NCBI GenBank assembly: GCA_022841665.1
Contig: JALHRB010000011.1
Span: forward strand, 25,627-89,626
Origin: Pseudolabrys sp.
GTDB lineage: Bacteria; Pseudomonadota; Alphaproteobacteria; Rhizobiales; Xanthobacteraceae
Reading direction: 5' to 3'
DNA: 64,000 bases
Of the stretch, positions 9,105 to 17,189 are shown piece by piece (the stretch's first letter is position 1; each line of letters begins with the position of its first letter). A program made the position numbers and the translations under genes. The notes under the pieces were generated by a model. It was not told the DNA's origin and made no database searches. It saw only the letters and a list, made by a program, of their open reading frames with translations.

Positions 9105-10700
9105 ATGACAACCGCCGCAACGGCCAAGCCGGCGCTCTGGACCGCCGGCGACTGGAACGCCTTTTTCGGTTTCGGGACCAATATCCTGGTCAACATGCTG
9201 GTGCTGACCGGGCTCTTGCGCTTCGTGCTCAAGATGCCGGACTCGCTGGTGTTCGGCCGCATCCTGCCCGCGCTCGGGCTGATGATGTGCCTGTCCACGC
9301 TCTACTACGCCTGGCTCGCCTACGACCTGGCGAGAAAGACCGGCCGCAGCGACGTCTGCGCGCTGCCGTCGGGCGTGAGCGTGCCGCACATGTTCATCGT
9401 CACCTTCGTCATCATGTTGCCGATCTCGCTGTCGACCGGCGACCCGGTGAAGGGCTGGGAAGCCGGCCTGGTCTGGGTGTTATTCCAGAGCTTCATCCTG
9501 ATGATCGGCGGCTATATCGCGCCCTTCATCCGCAAGATCACGCCGCGCGCGGCCCTGCTCGGCACGCTGGCCGGCGTCTCCATCACCTTCATCTCCATGC
9601 GCCCGGCGCTGGAGATATTCATGACGCCGGTGATAGGGCTGACCTGCTTCGCCATCATTTTGGTGAGCTGGTTCGGCGGCGTGAAATACCCGAAGGGTAT
9701 TCCTGCCGGCCTCGTCGCCATCGCGGTCGGCGTCGTCATCGCCTGGGGCTCCAACCTGTTCGGCCTCAATGTCGGCGGCATGAGCGGCGCCAAGGTGGTC
9801 GCGGCCTTCTCCAATTTTGGCTTCTCGGTGCCGCTGCCGGCCTTCGGCCACGTGTTCTCCGGCTTCGAGTTTCTCGGCATCATCCTGGTCACCGCGATTC
9901 CTTACGGCATCTACGACCTGGTCGAGGCGATGGACAACGTGGAAAGCGCGGAGGCCGCGGGTGACGCTTACCCGACGACGCGCGTGCTCACCGCCGACGG
10001 CGTGGTCAGCCTGATTGGCTGCTTGATGGGCAACCCCTTCATCAACGCGGTCTACATCGGCCATCCCGGCTGGAAGGCGATGGGCGGCCGCATCGGCTAT
10101 TCGGCCGCGACCGGGCTGATGGTGATCGTGCTGTCCTGGTTCGGGCTGATCGCATTGCTGCTGGCCGTGATTCCCGTGGTCGCGATCTCGCCGATCCTGC
10201 TCTACATCGGCATGCTGATCGGCGCGCAGGCGTTCCAGTCGACGCCGAAGGAGCACGCGCCGGCGATCGCGCTGTCGCTCACGCCGCATCTCGCCGCCTG
10301 GGCGACGGTGCTGCTCAGCGGCGCGCTCGGCGCCGCCGGCATGAATTTCGCCGCCATCCACGCGCCCGAGTTCGTCGGCAAGATGGCGCAGAACGGCGTG
10401 CTGTTCCACGGCCTCGAGGTGATGGGCGGCGGGTCGATTCTCACCGGCCTGGTGCTCGGGGCCATCGCCGCCTTCGTCATCGATCGCAATTTCACCAAGG
10501 CCTCGGCCTTCGCGCTGGCCGGCGCGGTGCTCACTTACTTCGGCTTCATGCACGGCGAAGCGGTCGGCATCGGCGGCGGCTTCGGCGTGACGCCGGGCGT
10601 GGCGCTCGCTTACCTCATCGTGGCGGGCTTCCTGTTCGCGTTGACCAAGGCGCCAGCGATGGTCGAGATGCCGGCCAAGACGGCGGTACCCGCGGAGTAG
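9105..10700 (+). CDS. NCS2/AzgA-like permease (nucleobase or related nitrogen compound)
   Basis: Polytopic inner-membrane protein of 531 aa with about 12-14 hydrophobic segments. It resembles the xanthine/uracil/vitamin C permease superfamily: an early CALPSGVSVPHMF segment, a central YGIYDLVEAMDNVESAEAAGD (NCS2 proteins have a similar acidic helix motif), and GCLMGNPFINAVYIGHPGWKAMGGRIGYSA, which corresponds to the substrate-site loop in AzgA-type permeases. A strong GAGGGGGAC ribosome site precedes the ATG. Its neighbour is a BiuH/RutB-like amidohydrolase, so a role in uptake of a ureide, uracil breakdown product or similar compound is plausible. The substrate is not determined. Confidence 0.72.
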   Translation: MTTAATAKPALWTAGDWNAFFGFGTNILVNMLVLTGLLRFVLKMPDSLVFGRILPALGLMMCLSTLYYAWLAYDLARKTGRSDVCALPSGVSVPHMFIVTFVIMLPISLSTGDPVKGWEAGLVWVLFQSFILMIGGYIAPFIRKITPRAALLGTLAGVSITFISMRPALEIFMTPVIGLTCFAIILVSWFGGVKYPKGIPAGLVAIAVGVVIAWGSNLFGLNVGGMSGAKVVAAFSNFGFSVPLPAFGHVFSGFEFLGIILVTAIPYGIYDLVEAMDNVESAEAAGDAYPTTRVLTADGVVSLIGCLMGNPFINAVYIGHPGWKAMGGRIGYSAATGLMVIVLSWFGLIALLLAVIPVVAISPILLYIGMLIGAQAFQSTPKEHAPAIALSLTPHLAAWATVLLSGALGAAGMNFAAIHAPEFVGKMAQNGVLFHGLEVMGGGSILTGLVLGAIAAFVIDRNFTKASAFALAGAVLTYFGFMHGEAVGIGGGFGVTPGVALAYLIVAGFLFALTKAPAMVEMPAKTAVPAE

Positions 10701-10762
10701 GCTGGCCCCCGCGCAAGAGGGCGGTATAGTCCGGCGCGATTCCGCACCGGATTGAACCGCTC

Positions 10763-11320
10763 TTGTCCGACGCAACTCCTTCCCGCCGACGGCGGCGCGC
10801 CTTCGACTGGTCGACCGCGGCCATCGCCGCCGTGGCTTTCGCCGCGGCCGCCATCGTCTATGCGCGCGACGGGCGCGAGCATTTCCTCGCCATCCTGTTC
10901 GGCGACGTATTCTTGTTCGCCGATATCCTGCCGAAAGTGCTGGCCGGCTGCCTGATCGGTGCGCTCATCACGCTGATCCTGCCGCGCGAATTGGTGGCGC
11001 GCTGGGTCGGTCATGAATCCGGCTTCACCGGGTTGCTCATTGCCGCGATGTTCGGCTTCATCCTGCCCGGCGGGCCGATCACCATCTATCCCGTGGCCGG
11101 CGCCTTCCTGGTGATGGGCGCCGATGCCGGCGCGGTGGTCGCCTTCATCACGTCGTGGACCTTGATCGGCTACACCCGCGCGCTGGTGTGGGAACTGCCC
11201 TTCTTCGGCGCCGACTTCGTGCTCTGGCGCATCTTGGCCGCGCTGCCGCTGCCGATCCTCGCCGGCCTGCTCGCGCGCCTCGTTGTGCGCACCGGCATCG
11301 CCTCGAAGCCCGACGCATGA
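10763..11320 (+). CDS. half-size permease, first of a pair (YraQ/DUF318-like)
   Basis: 185 aa membrane protein with an Arg-rich N-terminus followed by four to five hydrophobic helices. It carries the segment GFILPGGPITIYPVAGAFLVMGADAGAVVAF. A matching PGGP motif occurs in the next gene, and both resemble halves of the DUF318/YraQ permease family. The stop overlaps the start of the next gene (GCATGA), a sign of coupled translation and probable heterodimer. The start is a TTG giving MSDATPSRRRRRAF; no ATG is available nearby and the ribosome site is weak. Function is unknown; organometal or thiol-compound transport has been proposed for relatives. Confidence 0.65.
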   Translation: MSDATPSRRRRRAFDWSTAAIAAVAFAAAAIVYARDGREHFLAILFGDVFLFADILPKVLAGCLIGALITLILPRELVARWVGHESGFTGLLIAAMFGFILPGGPITIYPVAGAFLVMGADAGAVVAFITSWTLIGYTRALVWELPFFGADFVLWRILAALPLPILAGLLARLVVRTGIASKPDA

Positions 11321-11811
11321 CGCTCGCCGTCAACATCCTGCTGTGGGCGGTCGTCGGAGGGCTGGCGATTTTCGCCGCCTCGCGCGGCCGCTTCCTGCTG
11401 CACGAAGGCATCCGCGTCGGCATCGGCGAGTTTCTCGCGCTGCTGCCGCGCATCGGCATCGGCGTCGTCGGCGCCGGCTTTCTCGCCCAGGCGATCCCGA
11501 GCGAATGGATCTCGCCCTGGCTCGGGCCGCAATCCGGCTTGCTCGGCATCGTCGTCGCCACCGTCGGCGGCGCGTTGACGCCGGGCGGGCCGGTGGTCGG
11601 CTTCTCGATCGGCGCCGCCGCGCTCAAAAGCGGCGCCGGCGCGCCGCAGGTGATCGCCTATTCGACCGCCTGGGCGCTGTACGCCATCCACCGGCTGGTG
11701 ATCTGGGAAGTGCCGATGATGCCGGCGCGCATCGTCTGGCTGCGCGCGGCGGTGTCGCTGCCGCTGCCCTTCATGGCGGCCTGGCTGGCGATGCTGCTCG
11801 GCAAGCCGTAA
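11317..11811 (+). CDS. half-size permease, second of a pair (YraQ/DUF318-like)
   Basis: 164 aa with about five hydrophobic segments. It is similar in plan to the preceding gene: RVGIGEFLALLPRIGIGVVGAGFLAQ, then the shared motif GALTPGGPVVGFSIGAAALKSGAGAPQVIAY, and a final pair of helices. Its ATG overlaps the upstream stop codon by four bases. The two proteins appear to be separate halves of what is usually one permease with an internal duplication. There is no linked regulator or enzyme; a convergent sugar kinase follows 12 bases later. Confidence 0.65.
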   Translation: MTLAVNILLWAVVGGLAIFAASRGRFLLHEGIRVGIGEFLALLPRIGIGVVGAGFLAQAIPSEWISPWLGPQSGLLGIVVATVGGALTPGGPVVGFSIGAAALKSGAGAPQVIAYSTAWALYAIHRLVIWEVPMMPARIVWLRAAVSLPLPFMAAWLAMLLGKP

Positions 11812-11823
11812 TTCAAATTCCGG

Positions 11824-12750
11824 TCAATGCATCGCGGCGCCGGTGCGCGGCACGATGGCGCCGCGATGGCGGATCACCTGCGCGGCGAGGACATGCGCCG
11901 CCTGCGCCGCTTCCGCGGCCGGGCGCCCGTTCAGCCGCGCAGCCAGATAACCGGCATTGAAGCCGTCGCCGGCCGCGGTCGGGTCGACCGGCACGACGAC
12001 GTCCGGCACCGGCACCGCCTCGCGCCGGTCGCCGACCGCGACCAGCGCGCTGTTCGGCCCGTTCTTCACCGCGATCTCTTTCACGCCGAAGGCCTGCAGC
12101 CGCTCGATGGTCGCCTCGGGCGAGGGGTCGCCCCACAGCACCGCCTCGTCGTCGTAAGCGGGCAGGGCGATGTCGACGCGCTTGAGCGCTTCCGCGCACA
12201 CGGTGCGCGCCCGCGTCAGATCGCCCTTCCAGCCGTGCGGCCGGAAATTGCCGTCGAAGGCGACCTTGGCGCCGGCCGCGCGCGCGAGCTCGAGCGCGGC
12301 AAGAAAGCGGCCGAGCCCGATATTGGAATAGAGCGACAACGTGATGCCCGAGAAGAAGACGAGCCGCGCCGTGGTCAGGCTCTCCGCCACGCGGCTCCAA
12401 CCGGGCAATTCGAACAGCTCGCGCGCCGGCGCCGCCTCGCGCCAAGCATGCACGCGCCGCTCGCCGCGCGCGTCGCTGTCGATCAGCGCCAGTCCCGGCA
12501 GCCGTCCCGCCACGCGCAGCACCAGGTCGGTGGCGATGCCCTCGGCCTGCGCCAGGGCCACGATGGCATCCGAATAAGGGTCGTCGCCGAGCGCGGAGGC
12601 GAAGCCGGCCGGCACGCCGGCCCGCGCCAGGTAGATCGCGGTGTTGAAGACGTCGCCGCCACTCGCCAGCGCGAAACGGCCGTCGCCGCCGCGGGCGAGC
12701 TCGACGGTCGCTTCGCCGACGCAGATTGCGCGCTTGGCCTGCTCAGTCAT
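11824..12750 (-). CDS. PfkB-family sugar kinase (2-keto-3-deoxygluconate kinase-like)
   Basis: Ribokinase-fold kinase of 308 aa. An early GGDVFNTAIYLARAG corresponds to the PfkB substrate-binding signature, and DPTAAGDGFNAGYLAAR near the C-terminus contains the anion hole and the catalytic Asp (GDGF). The central FDGNFRPHGW is typical of KDG kinases, which phosphorylate 2-keto-3-deoxygluconate in hexuronate or Entner-Doudoroff breakdown. A GAAGAGG site sets the ATG; the open frame extends 20 codons further. It is divergent from a TAXI-TRAP transporter with a good palindrome between them. The substrate is inferred. Confidence 0.8.
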   Translation of the reverse strand: MTEQAKRAICVGEATVELARGGDGRFALASGGDVFNTAIYLARAGVPAGFASALGDDPYSDAIVALAQAEGIATDLVLRVAGRLPGLALIDSDARGERRVHAWREAAPARELFELPGWSRVAESLTTARLVFFSGITLSLYSNIGLGRFLAALELARAAGAKVAFDGNFRPHGWKGDLTRARTVCAEALKRVDIALPAYDDEAVLWGDPSPEATIERLQAFGVKEIAVKNGPNSALVAVGDRREAVPVPDVVVPVDPTAAGDGFNAGYLAARLNGRPAAEAAQAAHVLAAQVIRHRGAIVPRTGAAMH

Positions 12751-12801
12751 GGCCTCTTCGCCCATCCCATCAGGTGCCGCCCACCGGCGGGGAACTCGAC
12801 C

Positions 12802-12824
12802 ATGGTCCATATTGCACGGACCAT
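12802..12824. promoter_or_regulatory. palindromic operator candidate between sugar kinase and TRAP operon
   Basis: ATGGTCC, then nine bases, then GGACCAT: perfect seven-base arms located 52 bases upstream of the kinase start and 123 upstream of the TRAP permease start. Its size and spacing suit a GntR- or IclR-type dimer, which commonly control sugar-acid genes. No such regulator gene is in the neighbourhood. Confidence 0.5.
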
Positions 12825-12946
12825 AAACGTGTTAGCCTTCGAAGAGGGGCGAGGGAACATCCAATACGCAAAACGACCGGAAGTCATTCCGGCGGCGAAT
12901 AATGTTGCGCTGCGGTCGAGCCGGCCGATAGCGCTCCGGGGGGAAG

Positions 12947-15151
12947 ATGGCTGACGAGAGCAGGGCGGAAGACGCCATTTCCGCCGAGGGCCTGCGCAAG
13001 GCCGAAGAATACATCCAGCAGGAAGAAGGCGCCGCCAACCGGCTGGCCGGCTGGTCGGGCATCATCGTCACCGGCATCGCGGTGGCGATGACTTTGTTCC
13101 ACCTCTATGCCGCCTACGACATCGTCCCGACCCAGCCGCTGCGCTACACCCACGTCGCCTTCGTGCTGGTGCTGAGCTTCCTGCTGTTCCCGCTGGCCGC
13201 ACGCTTCCGCAACCGCATCGAGTGGTTCGACGTGCTCGCCGGGCTCGCCGCCATCGGCATCATGGCTTACGCGATCCTGGGCGGCGACGACTTCACCGAC
13301 CGTGCCGCGGTGCCGGAAAAATGGGACGTCATCCTCGGCATCGCGCTGATCGTGCTGGTGCTGGAGGCCGCGCGCCGCACCACCGGCCCGATCATGCCGA
13401 TCGTCGCCGTGCTGTTCATCGCCTATGCGTTGTTCGGCGATTACCTGCCGCCGCCGTGGACGCATCGCCCTTACGACTTCCCGCGGCTGATCGGCCATCT
13501 TTTCATTACGCTCGAAGGCATCTTCGGCGTCGCGGTCGACGTCTCGGCGACGCTGATCATCATGTTCACGATCTACGGCGCCATCCTGCAGCATTCCGGC
13601 GCCGGAAAATTCTTCATCGACTTTTCGCTCGCGGCCATGGGCAACAAGCCCTCGAGCGCCGGCCGCTCGGTAGTGGCGTCCTCGTTCCTGCTCGGCGGAC
13701 CTTCCGGCTCGGGCGTCGCCACCACGGTGATGATCGGCACGGTCGCCTGGCCGATGCTGAAGAAGGCCGGCTTCGAGGCCAACGCCGCCGGCGGTCTGCT
13801 GGCGGCCGGCGGTCTCGGCGCGATCATCTCGCCGCCGGTGCTGGGCGCGGCGGCGTTCCTGATCGCCGAATTCTTGAAGATCAGCTACCTCGACGTCATC
13901 TGGATGGCCGTCATCCCGACCTGCCTCTACTATTTCTCGCTGCTGTTCATGGTGGAGCTCGACGCCTTCCGCTTCGGCGCGCGCGAGGTGATCTTCAAGC
14001 AAGAGATGCCGCTCGGCCGGATGGTCAGGCGCTACGGCTTCCATTTCATTTCGCTGGTCGCCGTCGTCGTCTTTATGGTGATCGGCTATTCGCCGATGCT
14101 CTCGGTGTTCTATTCGACCATGCTGGCCTTCGCGCTGAGTGCGCTGGCGCCGGAGACCGCGCTCGGCCCGCGCTGGCTGCTGATGCCGCTGCTGGTGATC
14201 GGAGCGCTGGCGGCCGCCTTGTTTATGATCCCGGCGATCGGCTCGTCGAGCGTCGCCGTCGCATTCGAAGCCTATTTCCCGATGCTGGTTCTGTTGGCGA
14301 TCGCGGGCCTCGCCATTGTCGGCCTCGTTCCCGCCGGGCAAAGGATCGTGCCGCAGGCGCGCAAGCTCACTTCCGCTTTGTCGGACGGCGCGGTCAGCGC
14401 GCTCGGCGCCGCGACCACCTGCGCCTCGGCCGGCATCATCGTCGGCGTCGTTACGCTCACCGGCCTCGGCCTGAAGTTCTCCTCCATCGTCATCGACTAT
14501 GCCGGCGGCAGCCTGCTGCTCACCGCGATCTACACCGGCCTGATCGTCTGGATCATCGGGCTCGCAGTGCCGGTCACCGCCTCCTACATCATCTGCGCCG
14601 TGATCGCGGCGCCGGCGCTCATCAAGCTCGGCGTGCCCGATTACGCCGCGCACATGTTCATCTTTTACTACGCGGTGCTCTCGGAAGTGTCGCCGCCGAC
14701 CGCGCTGTCGCCTTTCGCGGCCGCCGCGATCACCGGCGGCGATCCCTACAAGACCACCCTGCATGCTTGGAAGTACACGCTGCCCGCGTTCCTGGTGCCC
14801 TTCGTTTTCGTGCTGGATCCGCAGGGCATCGGCCTGCTGATGAAGATCCCCAAGGGCGGCTCGATGTACGACATCATCTGGATCACGGCGGTCACCGGCG
14901 CCGGGCTTGCCGCGCTGGCGGCGGCGGCGCAGGGCTGGGCCATTCGCCGCACCCCGCTGGTCGAGCGGGTCCTGTTCGGCCTGGCGGGGCTTCTGCTGGT
15001 GTTCCCGAGCCTGCTCGAGGCCATCATGGAGGTCGTGACCGGCCTGGACATTCCCTATCCGGCGCCGTTCGGGTTAAGCTTGGGCTTGGCTTTGCTGTTA
15101 TGGCAATGGAAAGGCCCGGTGCCAGCCGGACTGCAAACAACCGGTCGATAA
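12947..15151 (+). CDS. TRAP transporter fused permease (TAXI type, DctQM fusion)
   Basis: 734 aa polytopic protein in which the small (4-helix) and large (12-helix) TRAP permease subunits are joined, as is usual for TAXI systems. A soluble N-terminus (~40 residues) precedes about four helices. The DctM-like part carries SSFLLGGPSGSGVATTVMIG, and later an analogous second-half motif, AATTCASAGIIVGVVTLTGLG. A GGGGGGAAG ribosome site precedes the ATG. The binding-protein gene follows after 24 bases, forming a two-gene operon. Such systems import small organic acids using an ion gradient; the solute cannot be predicted. Confidence 0.92.
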   Translation: MADESRAEDAISAEGLRKAEEYIQQEEGAANRLAGWSGIIVTGIAVAMTLFHLYAAYDIVPTQPLRYTHVAFVLVLSFLLFPLAARFRNRIEWFDVLAGLAAIGIMAYAILGGDDFTDRAAVPEKWDVILGIALIVLVLEAARRTTGPIMPIVAVLFIAYALFGDYLPPPWTHRPYDFPRLIGHLFITLEGIFGVAVDVSATLIIMFTIYGAILQHSGAGKFFIDFSLAAMGNKPSSAGRSVVASSFLLGGPSGSGVATTVMIGTVAWPMLKKAGFEANAAGGLLAAGGLGAIISPPVLGAAAFLIAEFLKISYLDVIWMAVIPTCLYYFSLLFMVELDAFRFGAREVIFKQEMPLGRMVRRYGFHFISLVAVVVFMVIGYSPMLSVFYSTMLAFALSALAPETALGPRWLLMPLLVIGALAAALFMIPAIGSSSVAVAFEAYFPMLVLLAIAGLAIVGLVPAGQRIVPQARKLTSALSDGAVSALGAATTCASAGIIVGVVTLTGLGLKFSSIVIDYAGGSLLLTAIYTGLIVWIIGLAVPVTASYIICAVIAAPALIKLGVPDYAAHMFIFYYAVLSEVSPPTALSPFAAAAITGGDPYKTTLHAWKYTLPAFLVPFVFVLDPQGIGLLMKIPKGGSMYDIIWITAVTGAGLAALAAAAQGWAIRRTPLVERVLFGLAGLLLVFPSLLEAIMEVVTGLDIPYPAPFGLSLGLALLLWQWKGPVPAGLQTTGR

Positions 15152-15175
15152 AATCAAAACATGGAGGAACGAAGA

Positions 15176-16141
15176 ATGAAGCGAAGATTCACGATTGCGC
15201 TGTCCGCGGTAGCAGCCGTTGCGGTGCTGTTCGGCGTGGCGCAGGCACAGCAGAAGACCATTGCGATCGGCACCGGAGGCACCGGCGGTGTCTATTATCC
15301 GCTCGGCGGCGGTCTCGCCAACGTGCTCTCCAAGTCGATCCCCGGCCTGCAGGCGACCGCCGAAGTCACCGGCGGCTCGGTCGACAATCTCAAGCTGATC
15401 GGCGCCGGACGCAGCGAGCTCGCCTTCTCGATGGTGGACGCCGCGCTCGATGCCGAAAAGGGCCAGGACAAGTTCAAGGGCAACCCGGTGCCGGTGCGCA
15501 CCTTGATGGTGCTCTACCCGAACCAGATGCACGTCGTGACCATCGAAGGCACCGGCATCAACACGATGGCCGACCTCAAGGGCAAGCGCGTGTCCACCGG
15601 CTCGGGCGGCAGCGCCACCGAGGTGATGGCGTTCCGCGTGATCGACGCCGCCGGCCTCGACAAGGACAAGGACATGAAGCGCGAGCGCCTCGGCGTCGCC
15701 GAGTCCGTCAACGCGCTCAAGGACCGCAAGATCGACGCCTTCTTCTGGGTCGGCGGCTTGCCGACCGCGGCGGTCACCGATCTCGGCGCGACGCCGGGCG
15801 TCAAGATCAAGCTCGTCGACCACGCCGAGACCGCCGCCAAGATGAACGCCAAGTACGGCAACCTCTATGCCGGCAGCACCATCAAGGCCGGCACCTATCC
15901 GGGCCAGACCACCGACAACAAGAACACGGTGGTTTGGAACATCCTGGTCGCGCACCAGAACATGCCCGACCAGATGGCCTATGACATCGTCAAGACCATC
16001 ATCGACAAGAAGGCTGACCTCGTCGCCGTCCACGGCGAGGCGAAGAACTTCTCGGTCGAGAACCAGGTGACGGCCTACTCGCCGATCCCGTGGCACCCGG
16101 GCGCGGTGAAGTACTTCAAGGAAAAAGGCGCCAAGATGTAA
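15176..16141 (+). CDS. TAXI-family TRAP solute-binding protein
   Basis: Periplasmic receptor (321 aa) for the fused permease encoded just upstream. The first ~24 residues form a Sec signal (MKRRF, hydrophobic core, VAQA). The mature N-terminus IAIGTGGTGGVYYPLGGGLAN is diagnostic for TAXI receptors. Further family features are TSGGSVDNLKLIGAG and GSGGSATEVMAFRV. I place the start at the second ATG because a GGAGGAACG site lies directly before it; the upstream in-frame ATG overlaps that site. A rho-independent terminator candidate lies ~75 bases downstream. Confidence 0.93.
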   Translation: MKRRFTIALSAVAAVAVLFGVAQAQQKTIAIGTGGTGGVYYPLGGGLANVLSKSIPGLQATAEVTGGSVDNLKLIGAGRSELAFSMVDAALDAEKGQDKFKGNPVPVRTLMVLYPNQMHVVTIEGTGINTMADLKGKRVSTGSGGSATEVMAFRVIDAAGLDKDKDMKRERLGVAESVNALKDRKIDAFFWVGGLPTAAVTDLGATPGVKIKLVDHAETAAKMNAKYGNLYAGSTIKAGTYPGQTTDNKNTVVWNILVAHQNMPDQMAYDIVKTIIDKKADLVAVHGEAKNFSVENQVTAYSPIPWHPGAVKYFKEKGAKM

Positions 16142-16145
16142 GCTT

Positions 16146-16192
16146 GCCCCGGACGCGGCGCAGCACGAAGTGATGCGCCGCAGATCCGGGGG
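16146..16192. repeat. palindromic repeat, family C, copy 1
   Basis: CCCCGGA.GCGGCGCA / TGCGCCGC.GATCCGGGG arms around CGAAG. Related copies, each with two such hairpins, are at 32289-32405 and 62190-62332. It lies directly after the TAXI receptor stop. Confidence 0.65.
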
Positions 16193-16213
16193 CGCGCTGC
16201 CGACGATCGCGAC

Positions 16214-16246
16214 GGCCCCTCTCAGGCGGGGCCGTTTGCGTTTTGC
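16214..16246 (+). terminator. rho-independent terminator candidate after the TAXI-TRAP operon
   Basis: GGCCCC (16214-16219) pairs with GGGGCC (16228-16233) across an eight-base loop and is followed by GTTTGCGTTTT, a moderately U-rich tail. Confidence 0.55.
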
Positions 16247-16258
16247 GACCTTTCTTGC

Positions 16259-16360
16259 CTCCCCCTGAAAGGGGAGGTCGGATCGCGAAGCGATCCGGGT
16301 GGGGTCGTCTTAACCGCCGCATGACCCCCTCCCTGACCCTCCCCCTTTCAGGGGGAGGGA
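16259..16360. repeat. composite palindromic element, family B, copy R1
   Basis: Two inverted half-elements. The left half is a hairpin CTCCCCCTGAAAGGGGAG followed by an inner stem GGATCGC/GCGATCC and GGGTGGGG. The right half ends in CTCCCCCTTTCAGGGGGAG. It lies between the TAXI receptor and znuB. Same family as R2-R8. Confidence 0.8.
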
Positions 16361-16369
16361 ATTGAGAGG

Positions 16370-17188
16370 CTAGTGCGCATGGGTGTGGGAATGCTGGCGC
16401 TGCGTGTTCGCCGGCCAGAGCAGCGCGGCGAAATAGCCGAGCGCGCTCAAGGCGGCGATGCAGAAGCTCACCGGCCAGTCGGTGTAGTAGGCGATGACGA
16501 TGCCGAGCCAGGCCTCCGCCAGCGCCAGCGCCGCCGCGACGGCAAGGCCCGCCCATAGCCCGGTCGTGATGCGCTGAGCCGCCGCCGCCGGCCCGACCAT
16601 CAGCGTGAACACCAGCAGCACGCCGACGATCTGCGCGCAGGCCGACACCGCCAGCGCAACGATGGCAAGGAAAACGGTGGAGACGAAGCGCAGCGGCACG
16701 CCCTTGGCCTCCGCCAGTTCGGGCTGGAGGCTGGCGAAGATCAAGGGCCGCATGATCGCGGCGAGGCCTAAGAGCGTCACCAGGCCGAGCCCGGCAAGCG
16801 TCGCGATCATGGCGTGATCGACCGCCAGCACGTTGCCGAACAAAAGCGCCGTCGCCTGCGTCGCGAAGGCGGTGTGGTAGTGCAGGAACAGCAGGCCGAA
16901 GCCGAGCGCCAGCGCCAGCACCACGCCGATGGCGACGTCGCGGTTGCTGAGGCGCTCGCTCAGCAGGCCCATGGCGATGCCGGCGGCGAGCGTGAAGCCG
17001 ACCAGTCCCCACAAGGGCGCCAGCCCGATCAGCCCGGCCCCGGTCGCGCCGGCAAAGCCGATATGCGAGAGCGCGTGGCCGGCGAAGGTCTGCGCCCGCA
17101 TCACCAGGAAATAGCCGGTGAGCCCCGACACCACCGCCACGATGCCGGCGGCGGCGAAGGCGTTGATCATGAATTCATAGGCGAACAT
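16370..17188 (-). CDS. znuB: zinc ABC transporter permease
   Basis: Inner-membrane permease of the ABC-3 (metal) family, ~272 aa with about eight helices. The family motifs MRAQTFAGHALSHIGFAGATGA near the N-terminus and QIVGVLLVFTLMVGPAAAA in the second half are clear. The C-terminus ends in a short His tail (HSHTHAH), suggesting metal collection. I use the ATG that follows the znuC stop by one base; an in-frame ATG six codons earlier would overlap znuC. It is the last gene of a znuA-znuC-znuB operon under an evident Zur box, so zinc rather than manganese is likely. Confidence 0.92.
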   Translation of the reverse strand: MFAYEFMINAFAAAGIVAVVSGLTGYFLVMRAQTFAGHALSHIGFAGATGAGLIGLAPLWGLVGFTLAAGIAMGLLSERLSNRDVAIGVVLALALGFGLLFLHYHTAFATQATALLFGNVLAVDHAMIATLAGLGLVTLLGLAAIMRPLIFASLQPELAEAKGVPLRFVSTVFLAIVALAVSACAQIVGVLLVFTLMVGPAAAAQRITTGLWAGLAVAAALALAEAWLGIVIAYYTDWPVSFCIAALSALGYFAALLWPANTQRQHSHTHAH

Positions 17189-17189
17189 G

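Noticed and set aside
8788..9389. Minus-strand open frames before the NCS2-like permease
   Set aside because: No ribosome site, no conserved motif, and overlap with the permease start; treated as non-coding.
12884..14764. Long minus-strand open frame (626 codons) over the TRAP permease
   Set aside because: Antisense shadow of a well-conserved fused TRAP permease; composition is low-complexity Arg/Asp/His.
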